64,000 bases of DNA. It comes from Nelumbo lutea. Its lineage: Eukaryota > Streptophyta > Magnoliopsida > Proteales > Nelumbonaceae. Positions 33,716-43,607 of the stretch are shown here, in pieces (within the stretch, counting starts at the first letter, position 1; every line of letters starts with the position of its first letter). The position numbers and the translations under genes were made by a program. The notes beneath the pieces were generated by a model. The model was not told the DNA's origin and did not search any database. It saw nothing but the letters and a program-made list of their open reading frames with translations. Where the stretch lies: contig JAKGHH010000005.1 of NCBI GenBank assembly GCA_022828595.1, forward strand, positions 56,539,655-56,603,654, read 5' to 3'.

Positions 33716-34461
33716 GCAAAGGCTCCAATTAGGGTTTTAATAAGTTTTCCAAGGTACAGGGAATCTTGATGAACTTAGTTTTAGCTGAATCGGCAACAAC
33801 AACCAGCTCACAAAAAACAGTTCAGTCTTGATAACCGTGACAGTCCAGCTCGGTGGCAACACTTTCTAGAGTAAGAAATACTATTTCAGCCTTTAAGGGA
33901 CAACCAACAGACCTCCAAACACAGTATTTCAGGTCCCCAACAACCGTTGTCCCAAAGAGAAGAAATAACAGTCCACAATCCTTAAGAGGCCTTTTGACAA
34001 ACACTCTGTGTGCAGTAGTTAACACCCTACTGTTAACTAGTAGGAACCACTTCAGCAACTTGACAAAGGTTGGACAGAATTTTTGGACTAGTACCACTGA
34101 GTCCAAATCAGTTTCAGCAACTTGATAGTCCAACAACAGCCGAACTGCACTCCAAAACAACCCAGAAATCTCTTAGTTGAATCAGTCCAACAACAGCCGA
34201 ATAGTAGGGCAGAATGGAGGAGGGTTTTGAATACTTTAACATCCCTCCCAAGCAACAAAAATAACCCATCAATAACTGAGATAACTTACAGTAAGTGGAT
34301 CTCTGATTTGAACTTCAAACCAGGCCAAACACCTTTTTCTCCAATGACCTCCAAGAACCAGGTGAATGACTTTAAACTTCCAGCCCTAGAACATCCTCAT
34401 GCAGTTGGTTGGACTACAACCACATGAGGGTCACGCCAAACTCTGGCCCGCTCTGATACAA

Positions 34462-34794
34462 AGTTGAAAACAATCCCCTTGAAGTATAGGACTGCTTGAG
34501 ATTAGATGCAAAACTAGAAAAATGAACAGGAGAAGATTAAAAAGTTGAGAGAGAGAGAGAGAGAGCTAGCGGCAATGAGAGTTAAAGAGTGAGAGGTTCG
34601 AACTCAATCTCCTTCTAACACTCTAAACATTTTATTTTGAAATATTATAGAGAGGCCCTTGAGTGGGCAAGAAATTACAAAAACAGAACATTATAGAGTA
34701 TGGGCCCAGAATAAGGCCCATTACAGAGGGAAACATAAACATAACATGAAATAACAGTAACAGTGTATGGGCCATTCGGCCCATCTCCTCTACA
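34462..34794 (-). repeat. 5' LTR of copia element E
   Basis: 333 bp; has a longer GA-run ('gagagagagagagagagag') and an extra 'acagta' compared with the 3' LTR. Confidence 0.87.
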
Positions 34795-36960
34795 AAGAAC
34801 ATAAACTAAATACATGACTTAAAAGAAATAAATCACTAAAGTCCATTCAACCCATTCTCACTACACTCCCCCTCAAGGTGAGCATAGACACCAATCATGC
34901 CCAACATGCTTACATAATGTTGAAGTTTTGTTTTGGAACTCCCTTAGTCAGAAAATCTGCTAGTTGTTCTTTTGATGCAACAAAATGAAGGTATACATCT
35001 CCTAAAGCCACTCTCTCCCATATAAAGTGTTTGTCTACTTCAATGTGCTTAGTTCTATCATGATAAAACGGGTTGTGAGCAATATTAATAGCATCTTAAC
35101 TATCATAATATAACATCAATGATTGGTCACATAAAACACCCATCTCATCAAGGAGAGGTTTAAGCCAATGACAACTCACAAACTCCATTAGCCATAACCC
35201 TATACTCAGCCTCAGTTGAAGATCTAGCAACCACTAATTGCTTTTTACTTCTCCAAGAAACAATATTTCCAGCTACTATAGCACAATAGCTTGATGTGGA
35301 TCTTCTATCACCCACATTATCTGCCCAATCAGCACCTGTATATATGCTTCTACCTTCATGTGGCCATGTTTAGCAAATAATATACCCTTCCCGGGGGTTC
35401 TCTTAAGATAGCATAGCACCCTTTCTATAGTAGCCAAATGTGTGTCTCTAGGAGTATGCATGAACTGGCTGACGACACTCACAATGTATGAAATGTCTGG
35501 ACGAGTCATACATAGAAAAAGAAATTTCCCCATAGTCTCTGAAACACTCCCCTGTCAGCTAAAAGCTCTTCATCATTAGCCGAGAGTTTATGATTCACAT
35601 CAGTAGGGGTGGAGGCAAGTTTAGCACCAAGTTTTTCAGTCTTAGTAAGAAGATCCAACACATACCTCCGCTAAGAAATAAAAATACCTTCTTTGGACCT
35701 AGCAACCTCAATGCCAAGAAAACATCGCAACTCCCCTAAGTCTTTAATCTCAAATTCAGAATTGAGGAACTTCTTGAGAACATCAACTTCTTCTGTATCA
35801 TTGCCAATAACCACAATATCATCCACATAAACAATAAGAAATGTAATCAAAGTATTTCTCCTCTTAACAAAGAGGGTATGACCTAATTAAGTCTGAGTGT
35901 AGCCAAACTAAACAAGAGTATCCCTAAACCTATCAAACCAAGCACAGAGATTGTTTCGGGTCATAAAGTGACTTCAATCTGCACACCTTACCTTGCATCT
36001 CCTTACCATATATACCGGAAAGAAGGGTCATATATACCTATTCAATGAGATCACCATTCAGGAATGCATTCTTAACATCAAACTAATAAAGAGGCCAAAC
36101 ACAGCTCAATGCTAAGGATAAAAGAACTCTCATAGTAGTCATTATAGCAATTGGAGAGAAAGTCTCCATGTAATCTATTCCATATACCTGGGAATATTCC
36201 TTAGCAACAAGACGAGCCTTATATCTCTCAATTGACCCATCTACATGATGCTTGATAGTGAAAACCCACTTGCACCCAACAAGTTCCTCCCCAGCTGGCA
36301 AATCAACAATATCCTATGTATTATTTTTATGAAGTACTTCTATTTCAGTCCTCATAGCATCCCTTCACTCTAGTTTGGCTGAGGCTTTTGGCACTAACCT
36401 TGGGATGGGTTGAGAGGAAAAAAATGTTAGAAAGGAATAGTAGGATGGGGACAACAAGCAATAGGAAAGATGTTTGGAAATGCAATGAGTTGTACAATTC
36501 CTCTTACCTTTTCTCAAAGTAATGGGTAGGTCAAGGTCTACAAACGAAGGTGCTAGTGGTGAAGATATTGGACATGTCCTCTCTTCGATAATTAGAAGCA
36601 CCTAAGACTCAACTGGGGGTGTTGAATCAACCTATGTTTGCCTTAGCCTTTGTTGTTAGTACCACCTTTGGGGAATAGGATGAGTGGTAAAAACTGGAGG
36701 ACTAGTAAGAGGGAGAGGAACAAGAATGGAAGACCTCAAAAGAGGACCCCTCTAAGTGAATGGGGATAGCTGTGAAGGACCCACACACATTAGAGTGAAT
36801 AATATTAAAAGGAATAGTCGATGTTTTATTACTTGGAGGATAAGTGTTTTTACAATACTTTGAGAACTCACACGACTCACAACGTAGACTTGGCAGACTT
36901 ATTCTTTTAAATAACTCTGGAAACAATTGACTCAATGAACAAAAAGACAAATGACCCAAA
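34795..36960 (-). mobile_element. Ty1/copia element F, LTR right piece and broken pol
   Basis: 34795-34865 completes the LTR begun at 29389, and 'ctccccctcaaggtgagc' is the purine tract in reverse. Inside, minus-strand fragments of pol follow: RNase H (35210-35340), 'LFLCMTRPDISYIVSVVSQFMH' (35276-35533), RT '[16 protein letters not shown]' (36083-36301), linker (36365-36601) and the integrase HHCC region 'GHLSFCSLSQLFPELF' (36702-36959). Many stops and shifts. The element ends near 36960 without a 5' LTR of its own type. Confidence 0.78.
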
Positions 36961-36965
36961 TGACT

Positions 36966-37480
36966 ATTGTAGAGAGACTGGGTCGAATGGGCCCTAGTAT
37001 CTATCCTTTTATTCTTGTTATGTTTTCTTATTGAGCCTTCTTTTTTTATGGGCCTTTAGCTTCTGTTTTGTTTTTTAAGTGTATTGCTGATGTGTATGCC
37101 TACTTAAGGGACTCCTTGTAAATTATGTAACTTAAGTAAGTTTAATAAAAAGATTAGAGTAGGGGAAAGGAGATTATCGAACTCCTCCTTTCTTCTCCAT
37201 TTTTCTTTCTTCTTCTTGTTGTCTTATTCTTCTTCCTTCTTTCTACTCTAATCTAAAGATTTCTGCTAATTTTATTGGTCTGAATCACATCTAGGGCATA
37301 CTTGTAATTAACTTAGTGAATGAAGATTAACAAAAGGATCAGAGAGGGGAGAAAGGAGATTATCGAACTCTTCTTCTTCTTCCTCTTCTTTTCTCCATCT
37401 TCTCCCTTTGTACTACTATCTTCTACCTTTCTTCTACTTTTCTCTCTAATTTTAACCAAGTTTATATCAATTTTAGAAGA
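36966..37480. repeat. Two related LTR-like segments
   Basis: 36966-37260 starts 'tgtagagagactggg' and has a polyadenylation-like 'taataaaaag' and a CT-rich end. 37305-37450 repeats its latter part ('aggagattatcgaactc', 'ttcttcttcc'). They look like one intact and one partial copy of an LTR in the plus direction, or a local duplication. Confidence 0.45.
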
Positions 37481-37620
37481 CTGGTTTACTTCAAAGTGAA
37501 CAATATTAAAAGGAATAGTTGATATTTTATTACTTGAAGGATAAGTGTTTTTACAATGCTTTGAGAACTCACAAGACTCACAACGTAGACTTGACAAACT
37601 TGTTCTTTTAAATAACTTGA
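37480..37620 (-). pseudogene. Second fragment of an F-like integrase
   Basis: Minus-strand 'LSSLRCESCEFSKHCKNTYP' and 'PFNIVHF' match the HHCC region of element F at 36780-36930. It then jumps straight to 'EVNQSSKIDIN', a linker phrase also seen near 21175 in element C. An internal deletion in an F- or C-like element is likely. Confidence 0.65.
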
Positions 37621-38460
37621 AAGGTGTATGGAGAGATAAATTGCTGATCAATCAGAGATCTTGTTTGCCTAGTTGATAGAGGGTTTGGAGAGTCAGAAGC
37701 TGGCCGAATATTGCCAAGAAAGTTGGACTGCAGAATTTTTTCCCAAAACCCTAGCCGACTACAGAGTTTCCAGTTACAGGTTGAAGAGGTTGTTTGGGTG
37801 TGGAACTCAAGGCTTGGAGGGTTCCTTTCTAACTCCAAAAGTGAGTGGCTGCAGTTGGAAGTGGTTTGGATTGCTCAGGTTTGAGCAGCTACGTCTTCTC
37901 GTTTTATGTGAGAAATAAGAATTTCAGACGCTAACATAGACTTGTTCGGGCTTGCCTCAAGGGGCGGGCTACAAAGACGACTCATAGAATCAAGAATGTA
38001 ATATGTTTCAAATCACATTAACTACATGAAGCAATGAAATTAAGGAAAAAAAAGAGATTGTGGGTTTTACATGCTTGAAAATGCTTTATATGTTTGCTTT
38101 TATTTTTAAATTTTCATTTGAATACACTTTACATGTTATGTTTATGTATTTTAATTTTAGATAATAGGTTTTTTAAATCATTTATTTTAAAATTTAAGTT
38201 TATATTTTTATTAGCATTATGTTTAATATTTTTTTAAATTTTTGCATTTTTTTAAATTTTTTGGAATTTTTTGACTTTTTTTATTTTTAGCTTTTTTTTG
38301 TAATTTTGCGCCTTTCATAAAAAGGCGTGCGCCTCACCTTGCGCCTCAGGCGCAAATTGGCCCTTGCGCTTTTAAAACAATGTAGCTCAACCTCCATCTA
38401 ATCCATATGGGAATCCATAGTCATTGCTCTAGTGTTAGGCATCAACCTTGCTCTGATACC
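37621..38460. other. Intron sequence with T-rich and 'gcgcc' repeat block
   Basis: No gene seen. 38160-38300 is T-rich. 38305-38375 contains a self-complementary block around 'aggcgtgcgcctcacc' and 'gcgcctcaggcgcaaat'. This resembles a dispersed repeat end, but boundaries are unclear. Confidence 0.4.
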
Positions 38461-38463
38461 AGA

Positions 38464-38774
38464 TGTTAGGAATTGCCTGACCGGGGTTTATTTGAGGAAC
38501 CACTCTCTTGAAAACAAAGATGAGGGAGTAGAGAGAGAAGAAATGAGAAGATAAAGAGAATTCACTGATTTTTCATACCCTCCCTTATAACAGCCCGCTC
38601 ATATATAATCATTATTACATCAAATCAAATTGGTTAGGCCTTGGGATCTATGCTAACTTCTGCTGATGTGGCCTCCTGCCAAAAACCTATTGGCGTATAG
38701 CCTTCTCTCGTAAGCTTTCCACTCTAATTTATTTTGGGCCTAGCCTTAAGGGCTGGATCAAATTGGGCCTAACA
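38464..38774 (-). repeat. Copia LTR G with adjacent primer-binding site
   Basis: A 311-bp LTR bounded by TGTTAGG and CCTAACA. On its left 'gctctgatacca' (38450-38461) is the reverse complement of TGGTATCAGAGC, so this is the 5' LTR of a minus-strand element. The element's body is missing left of about 38390. Unrelated in sequence to the other LTRs here. Confidence 0.85.
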
Positions 38775-39773
38775 TGGCTGTAATGATTGCATCTCCCCAA
38801 ACTGCTCAAAATAGGAGGTAAGACTCTTCTCGAAAGGGAATGATTTCGGGGGAAAACGATTCTGCCTTTCATTAAAGAAGCTGGAAATATACAGAGGGAC
38901 CGTTACGTATCTTAACAGATTGTCAGAATAACAACCAGAATATTCAAAAATCAGTAGCTGCCTCTGATTCGCATAACTAATTTGGAGGACTGTTAGGCTG
39001 GCATGGCTGATGTGGCTTGCAGATATAAAACTTCTCGATGGGGGGCTTCATTCTGGATTCAGCATTAGGTCCAGCCGTAACTGGTTCACTGGCTGCCTTG
39101 ACCTGGCTAGGAGTGTGGATGGTCCTAACAAATGTACTTAGAAAACCCCAGTTCACTGGACATATAGGTAAAAAGAATAAACAGCACCAATTGTACATGA
39201 ATTTTTCAGGGACAGTCGGTTACCATAAAAGGGAAGATACTTAATATGTCATTAGGAGTGCCACTATACATGATTTTCAGATTTTATTTGCCAGTAACTA
39301 ATTCCCAAATAGGTTATTTCTAAACCCATAAGTGAGAGCAATAACTTCCCCTCTTTATATTGTATTCTATTTGGAAAGTGCAACTAAAACACATCGTGCA
39401 CAATCTTCTTGAAGAGAGCAGAAATGCAAACAGACCAATGCAGAGCTCAATCTAAAAGTAATGAAATGCAAAAGATAAGCATGTTAGTTCATCAAAGGAC
39501 CTCAGACCAAAGAGCTTCTTCAGAATAAATGTGGCCACCTCCCCTTTCAGAAAAGAGTATCCAATCTAAGAGAAATTTTATTTGACATATGGCTACCTCC
39601 ACTCTCAAAAAAAGGTAAGGGTGTTTATCCTCCATCTCTCAATAAAGAGTACCCACTTCAAATGGTGTGAGACCCATGTTATTAATAACCAACCTTTCTA
39701 ATTTAATTTCCTATCTCAAATAAAAGACTCACTATAAAGACTTTCACTATGTTAATTGATTTAGGTCGTGTTC
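38775..39773. other. Unassigned intron sequence
   Basis: About 1 kb without recognisable coding motifs. Small ORFs at 38977-39198 and 39038-39244 overlap on opposite strands and match no family I know. Confidence 0.4.
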
Positions 39774-40230
39774 TCTTTTATCAGCAAAAAAGATTTCATT
39801 AATAATTCAGATACTTAGTACAGTTATTAAAGCAATCCACCATACCAAATTACATCAGATTACAATTTTGCCCATTCGTATCCTTACCCATCTGAAATTA
39901 GAATTAAACCTCTTTGCTAGGAGATCAGTTTCCCTGAAATCATGTCTATATTTCCAAGGGACTGAATTGATTTTCTTGGTCCATGAAATGACTAATTGTG
40001 AATCTCCTTCAACTTCGAATTCCCTCACTCCATGCTGTACTGCAAATCTTATTCCTTGTAAGAGCCAATATTTCAGCCTGAACCAAGTCTCCAAAGCCAA
40101 TTGGTCCTGAAAACAAGGTCACTACCACTCCTCAGTTGTATCTAAATACTCCCCCTATGCCTGCTCTTCCTGGATTGCCCAACAAGCGGCCATCAAAGTT
40201 CAACTCCAGTCTATTTAAAGTTGGAGGTTT
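39774..40230 (-). pseudogene. LINE 3' end with RNase H domain fragment
   Basis: The minus strand reads 'LNRLELNFDG', 'LLGNPGRAGIGGVFRYN', a stop, 'GPIGFGDLVQAEILAL', a one-base shift, then 'LLQGIRFAVQHGVREFEVEG' and 'DSQLVISW'. This is the RNase H-like domain found at the C-terminus of plant LINE second ORFs. The catalytic Asp, Glu and Asp positions are all present. The 3' end at 39774-39800 ('TAATGAAATC' then a T-run and 'GCTGATAAAAGAG' on the minus strand) fits a plant LINE tail. One stop and one frameshift make it a relic. The reverse transcriptase part is not present. Confidence 0.78.
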
Positions 40231-41312
40231 CCATTCCAATCTTACATTTTCTACATACCAAACACTCTAACTGTTTGTGCCACTTCATCCCAAGACCTTA
40301 GTATGTCATTGGTTGAGAATTCTCAGAAAAGGTCCAAAGTCTTTACCAAATGTGCAGTCCTAACTGTTATGGCTTCAATCATATCCTCCTTTGATTTACT
40401 CTTGGATTTAGGTCCCACTTTTTTAGGATAAGATTGGTTGTTAATTACAAATTAAACCTGATTTAGTTTCCGTGTAGTACAGAGTAGTCATTGGGGGGGG
40501 GGGGAATTGCTTGCATCACAAGTTATTCCACTTGGTACCTGATATGGAATTGGATAGCTATGCATGGAAGCAACTAATACAGGTGATGCTACCCAGGCTG
40601 TCTTCCTTCATAATAGGAAATATGCAGCCCACCCACCCTAGTGTATAAGGTAGTTATACTTACAATCTGCAAGCTTGAACTTTGAACCAAAGACACCTTA
40701 CTTGGGCTCAACTGATAATTTGATCCAGATGAACCATATCCATCCCTCTATTTGAGGGGGGGAAGAACAGGAAAATAAGATCTGTTGACAAGTCAGATAT
40801 GAATTACTGCTAGACTTATTAGAGGGAACCCTGAAAAGCTCTCTCAGCAAAATAAAATTACCAAATCCTCTTGCAAATGTCAAGATTTGAGCCCATATAT
40901 ATCCAGATGGACTACAAGGAGAAAAATATAACAGCTTGCCCAACGATAGAGCTTTTGAAACAGTTTCCTTCTTAGAGCGATCATATACTTTGCAGTAGAT
41001 ATATTGCATTGATATGAAAGCCAAATTGAACTGTACATTTAAATTTATGTTTTCCTCTCCCACCCAAATTGAATTGCTTCTGAAAAGAAGATATCTAGAA
41101 CTTCACAATTAGCATGAAACATTCCTTCCTGCTATATCATAAAATTGCTATGCTCATATATTCCATTAACCTATTTCACCTGTTTCCATTTTTGCAGTTA
41201 ACCAATCAAAGACATAATAGATATAAGAGTAAAACAGATAATCTGGCACATGGTCAGTCAACAAAATAAAGATAAATATAATAATAGATGAGACTTATGA
41301 AATTTAATGTAC
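40231..41312. other. Unassigned intron sequence near GI exon 1
   Basis: Includes a G-run at 40493-40503 and an overlapping 121-codon minus-strand ORF (40698-41063) with no recognisable domain, judged a chance frame. Probably original GI intron DNA. Confidence 0.4.
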
Positions 41313-41399
41313 CTGCCGCTGCTGAGCATCTTGTGATGAAGGCCAGAACAACGAGGAGAATTGGAGACCATCAATCCACCTTTCACATGAACTAGACAT
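41313..41399 (-). CDS. GI: GIGANTEA, first coding exon with start codon
   Basis: The ATG at 41397-41399 opens 29 codons ('MSSSCERWIDGLQFSSLF', then 'WPSSQDAQQRQ') and ends at a GTACAT donor. It matches the GI N-terminus ('ERWIDGLQFSSL.WP'). The frame continues into the 72-bp exon at 22424-22495. The exon is too short to appear as an ORF and was found by sequence recognition. Acceptors just upstream ('TTTTTCTAG' at ~41411 or 'TTCTGTAG' at ~41450) indicate that part of the 5' UTR lies in this exon and that a UTR intron separates it from the promoter. Confidence 0.93.
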
Positions 41400-42230
41400 G
41401 GGAGTCTCTCCTAGAAAAACCTCGCCAAGCCTATGGGTGCAATTTAAATGCTACAGAAGCCGGTAAAACCTCAAGCTTTACCTTCAACTGGTTACTAGTC
41501 AATAATAAGACATCTGTATTTTGGCACTCGAAGCAGAGCATCACTTCCACCTTTCCGAAACAATTATTTACGGCAAAAGTATCAATCTCAATTCTCGATT
41601 ACAAAATAATAACTTCCGCCCATGAGTCTTTCCATAAAACTACGTTTCTTATCTTCATCATCTTCATAGCTTCAGAAAATGAATCTAATTACACTTCAAA
41701 ATTTTCAACCCATTTAAAATATCCAGATAGATAATTCCACTTTGAGTTTATGCAGAATCAACAGTAAAAGAAACCATAATATAAAACAATATCAATTAAT
41801 CAGAAAAGCCCAAAAAGGAGAACAAAAAAACATCTATCACTGAGCCTCCACTTCAAAAGCTAACATGAAACAGAGACATTTTTCTCTCTATAATCCAAAT
41901 AGAGAACCTTCTTCCAACTGGAATCCATCGCATCCGGATTCAAAAGAATGCAGAAAAAAGAAAAGGATAAAGGAAACATCTCCTTACCAATGTCAGTCGA
42001 ACCCGAACTCCAGAAGAAAAATATACATATAAAATCACGGAATTCTTGACAAAAATCCTGAAAAAAAAAAATATAAGAAAAAAGACGATGACAGCCTACC
42101 TGGTTTTGCTTTCTGAGTACGTATAGAGTCACGAAACTCTGTTGTTTTTGGCTTTGCTTTCTATGTCTGCTTCTCTCTGAGCTTGTGCTAATGGAAAAAT
42201 CGAAAATGATTTTTTTTCAGAACATTTTAA
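41400..42230 (-). other. GI: GIGANTEA 5' UTR and leader intron
   Basis: In minus-strand sense, a likely first exon (about 42100-42200) ends at 'CAAAACCAG' with a GTAGGC donor. A second donor-like site (GTAAGGAG) is near 41990. Together with the acceptors at 41411 or 41450 this implies a leader intron of about 0.6 kb, as seen in other GI genes. Exact transcript ends are not visible. Confidence 0.55.
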
Positions 42231-42600
42231 AGGGATTGTGGATGGAGAGAGAGAGAGAGAGGAAAATCTTTCGCCGGTTCCGAGTTAAACCAAGCTGGCA
42301 CACCCGATCTCTGCATCTTTGCATACGTGGCATTGATATTTTTGCAACCAATTGGAGATGGATGTCACTGCATGCATCGTCTATCATCCACCTGCATGTA
42401 CTTTTACCCCATACATACATGATGAACATGCATCCACATGCCATATTAAAATATTTCTGAGACAAAGTGGTCAAAACCGTCAACTAGTTCGGGTGGACGG
42501 TGAAAGGACCAAATTGGCCTTCCGAAGATGTTTAGTAATAAAATAATGAGATAATAAGATTGTGGTGAATAGTTAATTAATTTTCTTAAGAAATCTACTT

Positions 42601-42609
42601 AGATATTTT
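42601..42609 (-). promoter_or_regulatory. Evening element (AAAATATCT)
   Basis: Plus-strand 'agatatttt' is an exact AAAATATCT in the GI sense direction. Clock MYB factors such as CCA1, LHY and RVE8 bind this motif in evening genes including GI (established knowledge). It lies roughly 0.4 kb upstream of the presumed start. Confidence 0.65.
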
Positions 42610-42707
42610 TGGCAACTCTTCCGTGGATTATGTCCTACTCAACGTCGTACATCCTGAGAGAGATGGACGCATGTTCATCATTTACATCAGGTGGGGTAAA
42701 CGAGCTG

Positions 42708-42713
42708 CACGTG
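42708..42713. promoter_or_regulatory. G-box (CACGTG)
   Basis: A palindromic CACGTG within 'gctgcacgtgtgataac', about 100 bases from the evening element. Such sites are bound by bHLH and bZIP light or hormone factors. The functional link is inference. Confidence 0.55.
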
Positions 42714-43607
42714 TGATAACTCATTCACAGCACCAGAAACATGAAAGAAGGATATAACAAAACTATCAAAAGGAAGTTTGGTGGCCTTAGAACGTGCATC
42801 CACGTCGACGTCGTAGCTGAGCCAGAGCATGACACATATCGACCTTGCATAATAGCATCAAATTCTCCTGCCTACGACTTTTGCCCACGTCTACAGCCAC
42901 ATATCACTACCTCGTGCATCTTCGTGCATCTGGGAACATCTCCGCGCGCATAATTCTATATGAGGATATATAGGAGGATGAGATGCTCTTCATCTGTGGT
43001 TGCAATAATATCTGAGTAGACATAGGCAAAAGTATTGTGGGGCAGGAGATTGGGACTCAATGATATGTGTGTAGATGGTAATTTATATCATATCCGGTGG
43101 GTAAGTTACACCCGTGGATGGATTTTGGGGCGAGAATAGGTTTTGGGATTCTATAACTCATATAGGTATGGATTGGATTAGTTATTTAATTTAATAATGT
43201 TTTAAATTTTATGTGAAAGATAATTAATAGTATATGTGTTTTTTTTTTCATGTTTCCATCAAATAATTGGGAAATTTGTTGTTTGTTCATGTTATTTTAC
43301 CTATTTATTACCTATATATAACAAGAAATAACAAGAAATTATATGCAATTTCTAAACCTAACCTACCTTACCCTTGAATGTGGGGAGAGTAGGGTTGGAG
43401 ATAATTTTGCATTTTCATGTGCAAGAGGGTTTGAATAGAAGTGTAAATTGGGTCGTGCTGCCTACACTTTGTCTCGATTGTCACGAGTCATGCCGAGTTT
43501 GGGGTTTCATATTCGTGTGCTAGGCCGGCATGCCCTGACAGTATGGACCGTGCCTCTCATGGCCCGTGGGCTAGCCCCCCCCCCCACACACACACAAACA
43601 TATATAT

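Larger units (their letters stand above)
29583..34794 (-). mobile_element. Ty1/copia element E, full length, decayed
   Basis: An older minus-strand relative of element A. LTRs are 29583-29910 and 34462-34794; the target duplication is 'aagaa' (29578-29582 and 34795-34799). The two LTRs differ at many sites, and the primer-binding site has a base change (TTGTATCAGAGC-like, near 34450-34461). The polyprotein is broken and carries an in-frame 501-bp deletion. It is inserted inside the LTR of element F. Confidence 0.88.
22496..41312 (-). other. GI: GIGANTEA coding intron 1, ~18.8 kb, transposon-filled
   Basis: Bounded by a GTACAT donor at the right (41312) and a TTTAG acceptor at the left (22496) between two exons that join in frame. 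It contains copia elements D, E and F, LTR fragment G, LTR-like duplicates and a LINE RNase H fragment, plus unassigned intron sequence. This intron is normally short in GI genes I know of. Confidence 0.85.
42231..43435 (-). promoter_or_regulatory. GI: GIGANTEA promoter region
   Basis: Upstream of the putative transcription start: a GA/CT run (42246-42261), an exact evening element at 42601-42609, a CACGTG G-box at 42708-42713, further ACGT cores near 42803-42811 and 42889, and an AATATCT near 43007. It ends at a hAT-type insertion. No clear TATA box; 'TTTAAAA' near 42228 is a weak candidate. Confidence 0.6.

Noticed and set aside
37313..37651. 112-codon minus-strand ORF
   Set aside because: Chimeric reading through an integrase fragment into antisense LTR-like CT-rich DNA.
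40698..41063. 121-codon minus-strand ORF in the GI intron
   Set aside because: No domain or repeat pattern; lies in intron DNA next to a confirmed exon and looks like chance.
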